From assembly GCA_030429495.1 (NCBI GenBank), contig JAUIFH010000013.1, forward strand, positions 1-64,000: a stretch of DNA of 64,000 bases, read 5' to 3'. Position 1 is the stretch's first letter; each line of letters starts with the position of its first letter. Source of the stretch: Alphaproteobacteria bacterium (GTDB taxonomy: Bacteria; Pseudomonadota; Alphaproteobacteria; Rhodobacterales; Rhodobacteraceae). Shown here one piece after another: positions 1 to 8,211 of the stretch. The translations under genes and the position numbers were made by a program. The notes beneath the pieces are model-generated. The model saw only the letters and a list, made by a program, of their open reading frames with translations. It was not told the DNA's origin and made no database searches.

Positions 1-1897
1 AGATGGATTGCCAGTCGTCGCCAACTGCGAAGACCCGCACATCCGGATGCTGGGCTTTCAGCGCCTTCAATAGCCGGGCCCGGCTTTGGGAGATGTCCTG
101 GAACTCGTCGACGAGAATGTGGCGGAACGGGCTGACATAGCGGCCGATCTCGGCATAGTGCGCGGCGCGCAGGATCATGTCCTCGAAGTCGATCCGGCCC
201 TCCAGACGCTTCTGATATTCCTCAAAGACCGGCGCGAAAACGTCTAGAAACGCCCGCCCGCGCTTGCCCAACTTCATCCGGTCCGACTTGGCCTCGCAAT
301 CCTGCAAATTGTAGCCGCCGCTCTTGAACTTGCGCAGAAAGGTTCCGAGCAGCTTCGAAAAGTCGTCGACCTGCTTCAGCTCGACGATCCGTTCATAGAT
401 GGTGTCTACCGGCCGGGGTTTCGGGGTGACATGCGGCGCCAACTTCTCGGCGAGGCCGGTCAGCAGACGGCCCTCCTGCCGTTCATAGCTGTAGGTCGCG
501 ATCAGGGTGGTCTGATGCTCGGCGTGGACTTTCCGCTTCCAGTCCATGCCCGCCAGGTATTGGTCGCGGTCCACGAAGGGCGCCGTGATCAGCCGCTCGC
601 TGCCATCGGCCATCTTCTGGCGCCGTACCCCGAAATGCTCGATGTAGATGCCGCTTTCGGTCAGCCGGAAATCCGGCTGGTAATCGCGCCTGCCGGTTTC
701 CGTGATCTTGTGCTCGTAGACCGGCTCGTACTCATATTCGACGCCGTTCTCGTAGAGCCAGTTAGCGATCTGCAGCTCTTCGTAACTCTTGACCTTTTCG
801 CCTTGCAGCGTCCGCAGGTCCTGCGCTTCCATGTGGGTGTAGAAGTCGTGTTTGGTCTTGAAGTCCCATGCGGTTTTGGGCTCGATTAGAAAATGCGCGA
901 AGAACTGGATGATCGCCTTCGAGACCTCTGACAGGCGGTAGACCAGTTCCTTCAGGATCTGCTTGATCAGGTTGGTGAAGGCCATGTCGTCGGTGGCATG
1001 GTCGGCCAAAGCGGGCTTTGACCCTTCGACGATCCCGATGATGTCATAGGCAATCGCGTGGAAAGTCCGCGCGACGATGGGCACGCCGGATCGGGCCTCG
1101 ACCCGTTCCGACATCTCCTCCGCCGCATTCTTCGCGAAGGCGAGAAGCAGGATTTCTTCGGGCTGACGGATGCCTGCCTTGACCAGATAGGCGGCCTTGG
1201 CAGTGATGACGCTGGTCTTTCCCGACCCCGCCCCAGCAAGGACCAGCGTCGCATCCTCGTCGACGACAACAGACAGGCGCTGTTCCGGCGTCAGCGGCTT
1301 GCTCTCGATGGTGTCGAAGAAATCCTTCCAGCGGTCGAGTTCGGCCGTGACGAAGGCGGAGATGGCATCGGCCCGTATAGACCGCGGGTCGCCAGAAAAC
1401 TTGCGAATAGGTGCGATGCGCGCGACCGCCGTGGGACCGATGGCCTCGGCCTTCAACTTCGACAGCAGTGCAGTATCCAGCGCACGGGCTTCTTCAAGCA
1501 GGGACGCGATCTGACACGCGGCGGGGTATCGAAATGGCGCTGCCAGCGACAGCACGCTGGTGAGGATCCGGTCCAATCTCGCCGCTTCGCTCTCCAAAGC
1601 CTCGAGATTGGCGCGGGTCCAAGCCGCCGAGAATTGCTCTGAAAAGTCATGGGCAGCGCGATGGCCCGCGCCCTTCAGTGTGACATCGCTGGAGTCGCCC
1701 GAGCGAATGGTCAGCGCGGTTCCCAATATCCCCTTCCGAAGGAAAGGTGCGCTCGCAATGTACTGCAGCGGTATGATGGTAACCCGCCCGCGTCGAGTGA
1801 TCAGGATTTGGTCACCGTCCAGCTCTATTGTGCGCGCAGACTTGTTTAAGGGGTCAGCCAAAAATCCGACCAAGGGGCGTTTCTTAAGCCGGATCAA
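1..1897 (-). CDS. helD: Helicase IV-type UvrD/Rep superfamily 1 DNA helicase (C-terminus beyond window)
   Basis: ATP-dependent 3'-5' DNA helicase of the UvrD/HelD class; about 632 codons are visible and the C-terminal half of the motor lies off the left edge. Reading the minus strand there is an N-terminal HelD-like region, a Q-motif (KPLTPEQ), Walker A AGAGSGKT near 1210-1235, motif II VDEFQDIS near 100-125 and motif III GDDWQS near 10-30. Between Walker A and motif II an insert (about 560-800) contains a nuclease-like pattern, PDF followed by IYIEHFG. No ATG exists in frame between the upstream stop (about 1950) and the conserved region. I chose TTG at 1897 because AGGAAGG lies 8 nt upstream. 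It is divergent from the next gene and could be a chromosomal repair helicase or island cargo. Confidence 0.82.
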   Translation of the reverse strand, partial: MIRLKKRPLVGFLADPLNKSARTIELDGDQILITRRGRVTIIPLQYIASAPFLRKGILGTALTIRSGDSSDVTLKGAGHRAAHDFSEQFSAAWTRANLEALESEAARLDRILTSVLSLAAPFRYPAACQIASLLEEARALDTALLSKLKAEAIGPTAVARIAPIRKFSGDPRSIRADAISAFVTAELDRWKDFFDTIESKPLTPEQRLSVVVDEDATLVLAGAGSGKTSVITAKAAYLVKAGIRQPEEILLLAFAKNAAEEMSERVEARSGVPIVARTFHAIAYDIIGIVEGSKPALADHATDDMAFTNLIKQILKELVYRLSEVSKAIIQFFAHFLIEPKTAWDFKTKHDFYTHMEAQDLRTLQGEKVKSYEELQIANWLYENGVEYEYEPVYEHKITETGRRDYQPDFRLTESGIYIEHFGVRRQKMADGSERLITAPFVDRDQYLAGMDWKRKVHAEHQTTLIATYSYERQEGRLLTGLAEKLAPHVTPKPRPVDTIYERIVELKQVDDFSKLLGTFLRKFKSGGYNLQDCEAKSDRMKLGKRGRAFLDVFAPVFEEYQKRLEGRIDFEDMILRAAHYAEIGRYVSPFRHILVDEFQDISQSRARLLKALKAQHPDVRVFAVGDDWQSI

Positions 1898-2280
1898 TAA
1901 ATTCGCCTTCCTTGGTGCCGCAAAATGGGTCTTCGCCGCAATTGATACCTATCTCAATCCCGATCGTAAGGTCCGCAACGAGCCAGAATCTTTCCTGAGT
2001 TTACGGATGTAGCCAAAACGTCACCTTGTTGACGCGGTCGATCAGCTCCGCACTCTGATCAAAACAGAAAATGCAGGTATTTCGGCTCTTTGGTCAACGA
2101 TAGGTCGGAAAGTTTCGCGCCATTGACTTCCCCGCGCTCGCTACAGGTATCTGGCACATCTTCTCACCCCAGCCGGGATATTCGCTCGGGGATTATTCGG
2201 CACCTAGAGCTGGTGGCGGTTACAAAGGCCAAATAGATCGGCCGCTACCAACATCTGAATACCAACAACGCGAGCCTCCC
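1898..2280. other. Intergenic region between divergent genes
   Basis: About 380 bases separate the starts of the leftward helicase and the rightward hypothetical gene, so promoters for both should lie here. It is visibly more AT-rich than the flanking genes. TTGACG (near 2030) and TTGACT (near 2126) could be -35 elements, but no convincing -10 at 17 bp spacing was found. No tRNA, repeat array or recognisable small gene was seen. Confidence 0.5.
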
Positions 2281-3435
2281 ATGCCTGCCACGACTGTCAC
2301 GCGCGAAGATCTCTATCGTCTTGTCTGGGAAACTCCGATCACCCGCCTCGCTACCGACTACGGGATCTCGGGGACTGGCCTGAAGAAGATCTGTAACCGG
2401 CTCGAGGTACCTGTTCCGCCGCGAGGCTATTGGGCCAAGAAGGAGGCGGGGCAGCCAGTCGTACAGTTCAGGCTTCTGAAGCCCACGGCCAACACGCCGC
2501 TTTCGGTTGTCATCCACCCGACACCACCAAAGGAGAAACCCGCCCCTGTGCCGGTGCCGGTAGACAATCCGCACGCCGGGGTGAAAAACGGCGCGCTGGT
2601 CGTGCCGGACCGGCTGAACAAGCCCCACCCCGTCGTCGCGGCCTGGATCGACGCCCGCAACGGTGAGCGGGAGGCCCCGCGACACCGGCGCTGGGGCAAT
2701 GGTCGCGCGACGGCTCCTGATTTCTCGGCGAAGGACCACCGGCGCCACCGGATCCTGAATGCCCTGTTTCGGGCGCTGGAAGCCGGCAACCATCCCGTCA
2801 CAGAGCCTAGGCGCGGTAGTCTAGAGGTCAGGCTCGGAGGCAAATCGATCTCGTTCCGGTTGCGCGAAAAGCTGAAGCAGGTGCAGCGCCCGCTGACCGA
2901 TGACGAAAAGCGTTGGGGCTTCTATGCCAAGAAGGGCTACCGCACCGAAACCGTCGGCAGCGGGTTCCTGATCTTCGAGATCCAGTCCCGGCTGCCGGGC
3001 CAGTTAAAATCCAGCTGGCTGGAAACCGATACTAGGCGGATGGAGGACATGGTCGGCGAAATCTTCGCCACCATGCAGGCCGCGGCACCGCTTCTGGAGG
3101 CCGAACGGCTGGCGGAAGAGGAACGCGAGGCTCGCTGGCGCGAGGAGGAGGCCCGGCGCCGGGAGGCGGAGCGCCAGCGCAAGATCGCAGACAATCGCCT
3201 GCGCCGGTTTGGTCAACTGGCTGACCAATGGGACACCGCTGCCCGGATGCGGGCCTTCCTGGCCGAGGTGAAGGCCCGTTCCGATGATCCCTGCGCCCTA
3301 ATCGACGGGCGTAGCCTCTCCGACTGGATTACCTGGCTGGAGGACCGCATCGAGGCTCGCGACCCGCTGCGGGCCGGTTCAACTGCGATTTTCGAGGAGC
3401 TTGCCACTGTCGCGGAATGGTGGCGGGAGGCATGA
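2281..3435 (+). CDS. Hypothetical protein with N-terminal HTH-like segment and central coiled coil
   Basis: 384 residues that I cannot assign to a named family. Residues about 8-55 (LYRLVWETPITRLATDYGIS, then a KKICNRLEVPVPPRGYW stretch) look like a helix-turn-helix segment in which a short sequence-recognition helix is followed by a basic turn. Residues 75-95 are Pro-rich. Residues about 270-310 form a highly charged Glu/Arg coiled coil. There is no signal peptide or membrane segment, so it is probably cytosolic and may bind DNA. ATG at 2281 is the first start after a long non-coding stretch. The gene converges with the DUF5681 operon and stands alone. Its function is unknown; the DNA-binding suggestion is an inference from the N-terminus. 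Confidence 0.7.
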   Translation: MPATTVTREDLYRLVWETPITRLATDYGISGTGLKKICNRLEVPVPPRGYWAKKEAGQPVVQFRLLKPTANTPLSVVIHPTPPKEKPAPVPVPVDNPHAGVKNGALVVPDRLNKPHPVVAAWIDARNGEREAPRHRRWGNGRATAPDFSAKDHRRHRILNALFRALEAGNHPVTEPRRGSLEVRLGGKSISFRLREKLKQVQRPLTDDEKRWGFYAKKGYRTETVGSGFLIFEIQSRLPGQLKSSWLETDTRRMEDMVGEIFATMQAAAPLLEAERLAEEEREARWREEEARRREAERQRKIADNRLRRFGQLADQWDTAARMRAFLAEVKARSDDPCALIDGRSLSDWITWLEDRIEARDPLRAGSTAIFEELATVAEWWREA

Positions 3436-3445
3436 ACGGATGCTC

Positions 3446-3519
3446 CCCGGAGCGACTCCGGGCCAACCTCGGGGCGTCGCTTATGCGGCCTTCACCCGCC
3501 CGCGGCGGGAGAGCCCGCC
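3446..3519. terminator. Possible bidirectional stem-loops between convergent genes
   Basis: Two GC-rich hairpins lie at the convergent gene ends: CCCGGAG/CTCCGGG around a 3-nt loop (3446-3462) and GGCGGG/CCCGCC around a 4-nt loop (3504-3519). Neither has a clear T tract on either strand, so intrinsic termination is only a guess from their position. Confidence 0.25.
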
Positions 3520-3524
3520 CGGCC

Positions 3525-3926
3525 TCAATCGTCATCCTCCAGCGGCCGGTTGCGCAGGGCTTCGGTCGGCAGGCCAAGCCGTTCGAGCCGGGCGATCAGC
3601 TCTTCCCGCTTCCGGCGCTTGTCATCGACCCTGGCTTCGACGGCCGGCTGGACCTCCAACATGATGGTGATGGCCCTGAGGAGCGCTGGCACATTGCCCT
3701 TCAGCCCTTTGCGGCAGAGCGCCAGATAGGCCGCCTCTAGCCCGGCGAGGGACACGGGGCGCCCGTCGGGGGTCCGGGCCGTTACCGGTTCCGAGAGGAT
3801 CGCTGCGGCATCCCTGAGATGGTCCGCGCGGGTCTTGGGCCGACCCTTCGGATTGCCCGACTGCCCCTTCTGCCAGCGGCTGGTTTCGGGCGGCTTACCG
3901 TAGCCGATATCGTAGTCGTCAGGCAT
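3525..3926 (-). CDS. DUF5681 domain protein (phage-module type)
   Basis: 133 residues. The N-terminal basic motif RWQKGQSGNPKGRPK (about residues 17-31) is the DUF5681 signature, found in small proteins that sit next to terminase, ParB or methyltransferase genes in alphaproteobacterial prophage-like regions. The rest is helical with a charged C-terminus (DDKRRKREELIARLERLG). Its start overlaps the end of the upstream DUF5681 gene by 8 nt, so it is the last gene of a translationally coupled leftward operon. A role near DNA packaging or phage DNA metabolism is inferred from family context only. No terminase follows, so the module looks incomplete. Confidence 0.75.
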   Translation of the reverse strand: MPDDYDIGYGKPPETSRWQKGQSGNPKGRPKTRADHLRDAAAILSEPVTARTPDGRPVSLAGLEAAYLALCRKGLKGNVPALLRAITIMLEVQPAVEARVDDKRRKREELIARLERLGLPTEALRNRPLEDDD

Positions 3927-4302
3927 CGCCCCCTCCGTCTTTCTTCATCGCGGCCGCAATCCGGTTGAGAACGTCCACCACCTTCCGCTTTTCCTCTTCC
4001 GGGTCGAACCGGTCGACGTCTGCGGCGCCCGCCTCGGCCAGAATCCGGCGCTGCAGCTCCAGCGCGCGGCGGTCACCGGCCAGAGCCAGTTCCCGCAGAC
4101 GGCGGATCAGAGCCTCGCGGATCGGAATCTGCTCGTCACTGCCCTGGAGCTTGACCTTGCGGCCCAGCACCCGGTTCATGTGTCTCCAGAGGTCATCCTG
4201 CTTGCGCGGCCGACCGCGGGGGTTTCCAGACTTGCCCTTCTTGAAGCGGTGCTGTGCCGGCGGGTTGGCATACCCCGCCGGCTGATTGGTCTGCCTGGTC
4301 AT
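3919..4302 (-). CDS. DUF5681 domain protein (second copy)
   Basis: 127 residues with the same N-terminal signature as its downstream neighbour (RFKKGKSGNPRGRPRKQDD, about residues 19-37), followed by a helical region (REALIRRLRELALAGDRRA) and an acidic/basic tail. The two proteins share the motif but diverge outside it, so they are ancient paralogues rather than a recent duplication. The start codon overlaps the stop of the ParB-methyltransferase gene as ATGA (4299-4302), showing translational coupling. No enzymatic motif is visible. The name rests on the signature motif and the neighbours. Confidence 0.75.
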   Translation of the reverse strand: MTRQTNQPAGYANPPAQHRFKKGKSGNPRGRPRKQDDLWRHMNRVLGRKVKLQGSDEQIPIREALIRRLRELALAGDRRALELQRRILAEAGAADVDRFDPEEEKRKVVDVLNRIAAAMKKDGGGDA

Positions 4303-5660
4303 TCTGCAGCCTCCGGTTCGGGCGCCTTGGCCTCAGTGGCGCGCGTCTCGGCCGCCGCCTCGAAGGTTTCGCCGGTGGCCTCCAGCACCGGCTCGACGCC
4401 CGCGAGTACTGCGTAGCGGCGGCAGATCACGTCACAGTAGATCGGATCGAGCTCGACCAGCCGGGCCACACGGCCGGTGCGCTCGGCCGCGATCAGCGTG
4501 GTGCCCGAGCCGCCGAACCCGTCGAGCACGATCTCGCCGCGGCGGGTGACGTCCTTGATCGCATCGGCCACGAGCGCCACCGGCTTCACCGTCGGATGCA
4601 GCGCCAGATCCTTCTGGTTGCCGCCGAAGCTGTTCACCCCGGGATAGTCCCAGACATTGGTGCGGTAGCGCCCATGTTCGCCGAGGCCGAAGGTGTTGGT
4701 GTGCGGCGCGGTGCCGACCTTCCAGACATAGATCAGCTCGTGCCGGGAGCGGTAGAAGGTCCCCATGCCGCCATTGGTCTTGGCCCAGACGACGAGGTTT
4801 TTCAGCTCGCTGTAAACCTTGGCACCGGCGGCCTGCAGCTCGGCCATATGGCGCCAGTCCATGCAGGTGAAGTGGATCGCGCCATCGAGACTGACCGCGG
4901 CCATGGCGCCAAGAGAGGCCTCGAGGAAGGCGGTAAAGGTAACCGCATCCATTTCGCCCGAGGCCATGGCGAATTCGCGGTGCTTTACGGTACCGGAGCC
5001 GCAGACATGGCCGTCGATCTTCACGTTGTAGGGCGGATCGGTGAACACCGCGCGGGCGCGTTCGGCGCCCATCAGTGCGGCATAGGTCGCCGGGTCGCGC
5101 GCATCGCCGCAGATAAGCCTGTGCTTGCCCAGGAGCCAGACGTCACCCGGCTGGGTCACTGCCGGCCCCGGCTCGGGTTCGGGCATCTCATCGGCCGGGT
5201 CCGCGGCATCTTCGCCGGCGCTGTCGTCGAGCAGCAGATCGAGCTCGGCGGTCTCGAAGCCGGTGATCTCCAGGTCGAAATCGAGATCCAGCTCGGCCAG
5301 CGCCTGGAATTCGATCTTCAGGATCTCGCGATCCCAGCCCGCGAGCTCGGCCAGGCGGTTGTCGGCGATGACATAGGCGCGCCGCTCGGCGGCCGTCAGA
5401 TGGCCCAGGACGATGGTCGGCACCTCGGCGATGCCAAGCTGCTTTGCCGCCGCCACGCGGCCGTGGCCGGCGACGATACCGCCGTCCTCGTCGATCAGCA
5501 CCGGGTTGGTGAAGCCGAACTGGCGGATCGACGCCGCGATCTGGGCGATCTGCTTGTCGCTATGGGTCCGGGCATTGCCCGCGTAGGGAATGAGATCGCC
5601 GGTCTTGCGATAGGTGATCTTGAGCCGGGTGCTTTCCGGCAGGGTCTTGATATCAGCCAT
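4299..5660 (-). CDS. ParB-domain / beta-class DNA methyltransferase fusion
   Basis: 453 residues. Residues about 12-110 are a ParB/sulfiredoxin-like domain (NARTHSDKQI, then GIVAGHGRVAAAKQLG). Residues about 175-430 are an amino-methyltransferase with motif IV DPPY (208-211) ahead of the AdoMet motif GFGGSGTT (about 381-388), the beta-class order of N4-cytosine/N6-adenine methylases. Such fusions are typical of phage and mobile elements, usually without a cognate nuclease, and may modify element DNA or act as orphan regulators. AAAGG lies 8 nt before the ATG. It is first in an operon with two DUF5681 genes. All catalytic motifs are intact, so it should be active; the target site is not predictable here. 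Confidence 0.9.
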   Translation of the reverse strand: MADIKTLPESTRLKITYRKTGDLIPYAGNARTHSDKQIAQIAASIRQFGFTNPVLIDEDGGIVAGHGRVAAAKQLGIAEVPTIVLGHLTAAERRAYVIADNRLAELAGWDREILKIEFQALAELDLDFDLEITGFETAELDLLLDDSAGEDAADPADEMPEPEPGPAVTQPGDVWLLGKHRLICGDARDPATYAALMGAERARAVFTDPPYNVKIDGHVCGSGTVKHREFAMASGEMDAVTFTAFLEASLGAMAAVSLDGAIHFTCMDWRHMAELQAAGAKVYSELKNLVVWAKTNGGMGTFYRSRHELIYVWKVGTAPHTNTFGLGEHGRYRTNVWDYPGVNSFGGNQKDLALHPTVKPVALVADAIKDVTRRGEIVLDGFGGSGTTLIAAERTGRVARLVELDPIYCDVICRRYAVLAGVEPVLEATGETFEAAAETRATEAKAPEPEAAE

Positions 5661-5871
5661 TCTGGGGCCTTTCGGGTTCGCGCTGCCGGCTCGCCGTGAC
5701 AGGGACCAGCGCCCAAAAGGGCGAGCCGGACAGCGCTGTTTCAGGGAGAGGCCGGACCGTCAGGTCCCCCGCGAAGGGCCGGTCTCCCGGCACAAGATCG
5801 GCAGGCCCCCCACCGATCACTTCGCATCTCTTGGCCGGGCACCATGTGCCCGGGTCAGGTTCACCGGATCG

Positions 5872-6312
5872 TCACTGGATCTTGGCCGCAGTGTCGTCCG
5901 GGCCCGCTTTCATCAGTGCTTCGATCACCAACAGATGCTGCAGGTCGGTTTCCAGCATCTCAGCGCTCCAGCCGACATAGGCGCCGAAGCGGATCATCGT
6001 CTCGATGTAGTGATCGAGATCATCCGACGAGAACGACGACAGCGGAATGGCCGGAGTCTCATCGACACCGAGCAACCGGCCGGCTTCGACACGCCCGCGA
6101 CCGGCGACGATGTTGCACTCGTCATCGATCACGATCGGCTGCGCGCCGTTGTAGTCGTAGATCGTCCGCTGGAAGTGGTCGATCTCGGCGTCGCTATGCT
6201 CACGCTCTTCGAGCGGGAGATAGTCAAGCTCATCCGGATCGAACCAGATGGTCTTTGCGAGGATTTCGTCCTCCAGGTTGGGAACGTCGGTTCTCTGGGT
6301 GATGCTGGTCAT
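5872..6312 (-). CDS. ParB-like (ParB N-terminal domain) small protein
   Basis: 146 residues carrying a ParB-type core: HSDAEIDHFQRTI, then NIVAGRGRVEAGRLLG, the counterpart of IVAGHGRV in the neighbouring fusion protein, and an acidic helical tail. It has no methyltransferase or HTH domain. The start is taken at ATG 6312 because AGAGGAGA sits 7 nt upstream; an upstream in-frame start at 6336 has no such site. About 210 nt separate it from the methyltransferase gene downstream on the same strand. It may be an accessory or competing partner of that protein, but this is an inference. DNA binding or CTPase activity cannot be judged from the sequence. Confidence 0.7.
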   Translation of the reverse strand: MTSITQRTDVPNLEDEILAKTIWFDPDELDYLPLEEREHSDAEIDHFQRTIYDYNGAQPIVIDDECNIVAGRGRVEAGRLLGVDETPAIPLSSFSSDDLDHYIETMIRFGAYVGWSAEMLETDLQHLLVIEALMKAGPDDTAAKIQ

Positions 6313-6683
6313 GAGATATTCTCCTCTGCATACCAACTTGCCCCCAGACCGTTCCGGGGACTTCCAATCTCATTCGCGGCGATCTGGCGCCGCTAAACAC
6401 CGTTGGTTCCGTTGATACGCAGGCAACCCGGTGGATTGCTGCGGAGTTGCCGGGATTTCGGCCCGACCCGTGCGATAGTCCTATGCTATCCACGATCCCT
6501 TGCTTGCGAGCCGGCAGCTGTCTGCGGCTCGCATGTTACATGGAACCGTGCTGAGGACTGCGCAAGGGATTTCTGCCTCGATGTATAAATGGTTTATATA
6601 GAATCTGCATTACGGGGCGGATTTCGGGGTCATCGAGGCCCAAAAAACATGGCCTTCGCGCCAAGGGCTGGCCAGACGAATCT
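6313..6683. other. Intergenic region with an AT-rich palindrome
   Basis: About 370 bases between the ParB-like gene and the end of the XRE gene hold no convincing coding sequence. Two items stand out: a GC-rich inverted repeat (GAGCCGGCAG...CTGCGGCTC, about 6508-6534) and TATAAA-TGG-TTTATA at 6584-6598, a perfect 6-bp inverted repeat in an otherwise GC-rich sequence. Either could be the promoter/operator for the leftward ParB-methyltransferase operon. Confidence 0.4.
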
Positions 6684-6908
6684 CTAACTCGCGCCGGAGT
6701 GTTGTTCGTCGAGCAAGGCGCCGACCGGCACACCCAGCGCCACTGCCAGTTTATCGACTACGGTGATCGTCGGATTGCGTGCCCCGCGTTCCAGGTCGCT
6801 GACATAGGTCCGGTGCAGCCCAGCCTGATGCGCAAACTCCTCCTGCGACCAGCCTTTCGACTGGCGCAGACGGCGCATGTTGAGGCTCAGGCGTTCGCGG
6901 ATCTCCAT
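6684..6908 (-). CDS. XRE-family helix-turn-helix regulator
   Basis: 74 residues, essentially one Cro/C1-type HTH domain: RRLRQSKGWSQEEFAHQAG is the first half of the fold, and TYVSDLERGARNPT covers the recognition helix and the following conserved turn. This size is typical of phage repressors, antitoxins and restriction-modification controller proteins. I place the start at ATG 6908; TTG at 6917 is an in-frame alternative. The gene is divergent from the HhH-GPD-like gene, with 118 bp between starts, so it probably controls that gene and itself. No restriction endonuclease of known family is adjacent. Confidence 0.85.
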   Translation of the reverse strand: MEIRERLSLNMRRLRQSKGWSQEEFAHQAGLHRTYVSDLERGARNPTITVVDKLAVALGVPVGALLDEQHSGAS

Positions 6909-7026
6909 TCCGCCCAAAGGCGGGTCGTGTCGTCGATCCGTCTACAGACGAACAGTGACATTCACGCTTGACCTCAGCCGCGGCGCAAGCGTTGGTCATG
7001 TCACTGATCGACGACAATTTGGGATT

Positions 7027-7800
7027 ATGACAATGGTGGAAGCGGCAGATGCAAACGAGATGGAGGCGAAGAAACCTCAGGGATTTGGCGATCCCGTCGT
7101 CATGCTTGCCGACCATATCGAAGAGATAGGGCTGGAGCCGGTCGGCGTCTCGCAAGAATACCGATACGCCTCCTTGCCGCTCTGCGTGATCGATGCGGTG
7201 TTTTCGATCGGCGTGAAATACACATCCACGCAAGCGACCGTGGCGCGGTTCTGCGACAAGTCCGGCTGGCCGCGCTTTGCGCCGTTGCGCGAAGATCGTG
7301 GCGCCGGAACCCGCAGCCTCTCGGATCTGCTGGCGCTCTATGACGGGTTGACCACCGAGGCCGCAGCCCAGGTGCTCTTCGGCAACCGCCAACGTACGTC
7401 GACAACTTCGGGGATCTTGAAAGCCGAGGCAGTCAGGCTGTTCGCTGAAGCTCTGCGTCAGTGCGAAATCGACACCTTCACGGACATCACGGCGGACCGG
7501 CTGGAGCTTGCCGAGGCGATCATTCTGGGCCTCCCGGGCCAGGGCAGCGGGATTGCGTTCGACTATTTTCGGATGCTCGCTGGCAACGATGACCTCATCA
7601 AACCCGACCGGATGATCCAGCGCTTCGTCGCCTATGCATTGGGGACCGAGAAAGAGCCTGAGCCCCGACAAGCGGCAGTGCTGGTTCGGCTTGCAGCCCG
7701 TGAACTGACCCGGCGCGGGTACCGCTGGACACCGCTCGGCCTCGATCATGCGATCTGGCAGCATCAGCGGGCCCTGCGCGCAAGCGTCGGAACGGCTTAG
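7027..7800 (+). CDS. HhH-GPD-like protein (possible DNA glycosylase fold), otherwise unknown
   Basis: 257 residues from ATG 7027; an open frame runs further upstream, but it would overlap the XRE gene start and reads as non-coding. The segment ILGLPGQGSGIA (about 166-177) followed by IKPDRMIQRF (191-200) matches the helix-hairpin-helix plus catalytic-Asp pattern of HhH-GPD glycosylases, with Asp194 in the expected place. No FeS-cluster cysteines of the EndoIII type are present. The N-terminal half (SLPLCVIDAVFSIGVKYTST) is helical, as in that fold. This points to a DNA base-excision or lesion-recognition protein, but the match is to short motifs only. Divergent from XRE; likely a regulated accessory enzyme. 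Confidence 0.6.
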   Translation: MTMVEAADANEMEAKKPQGFGDPVVMLADHIEEIGLEPVGVSQEYRYASLPLCVIDAVFSIGVKYTSTQATVARFCDKSGWPRFAPLREDRGAGTRSLSDLLALYDGLTTEAAAQVLFGNRQRTSTTSGILKAEAVRLFAEALRQCEIDTFTDITADRLELAEAIILGLPGQGSGIAFDYFRMLAGNDDLIKPDRMIQRFVAYALGTEKEPEPRQAAVLVRLAARELTRRGYRWTPLGLDHAIWQHQRALRASVGTA

Positions 7801-7882
7801 GTTCGTCTGCCGGACGGCAGAAACGACTGGACTTTAGCTCCGCCGGAAGCGGTCCTTGCCCGACAGGGATTGGAGCCGGAAC

Positions 7883-8083
7883 GTGCAGGACACCGAAATA
7901 CAGGAGCTCTTCGCTCGACTAACCGCGCAGTTCGAGGACTGCGCGGCTCTGGCGGCCGAAGGGCAGCGGGCTGGGCTCAGCCAGGCAAGAGCCGCCGGCC
8001 TGCTTCGCGAGATCAGGGATGTCACGAAGCGGACGAGACGGTCTCTGTCCCTGGTCCAAGAATATCTGGATGGCGGACATTAA
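7883..8083 (+). CDS. Small hypothetical helical protein
   Basis: 66 residues from GTG 7883, chosen because GGAG lies 7 nt upstream; a longer TTG start at 7856 has no such site. The protein is almost entirely helical and charged (ARLTAQFEDCAALAAEGQRA, then REIRDVTKRTRRSL), without membrane segments or known motifs. It follows the HhH-GPD-like gene by 82 nt on the same strand and may be co-transcribed. Codon usage resembles its neighbours. Its function is unknown. Confidence 0.5.
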   Translation: MQDTEIQELFARLTAQFEDCAALAAEGQRAGLSQARAAGLLREIRDVTKRTRRSLSLVQEYLDGGH

Positions 8084-8211
8084 CTCGAAGGCGGACGCTG
8101 CGGACCGAGTCCGGCCCTAAGCCGACGTCGAAGAGCGACCAGTGACGCTGCGGGTGCAGCCCGCATTCCAGACATTCGCCGCACATGCTCGATCCTGAAT
8201 CTGGTGATCGA

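Noticed and set aside
4254-5699. A 481-codon rightward frame over the ParB-methyltransferase
   Set aside because: The opposite strand carries unmistakable DPPY and GSGTT motifs.
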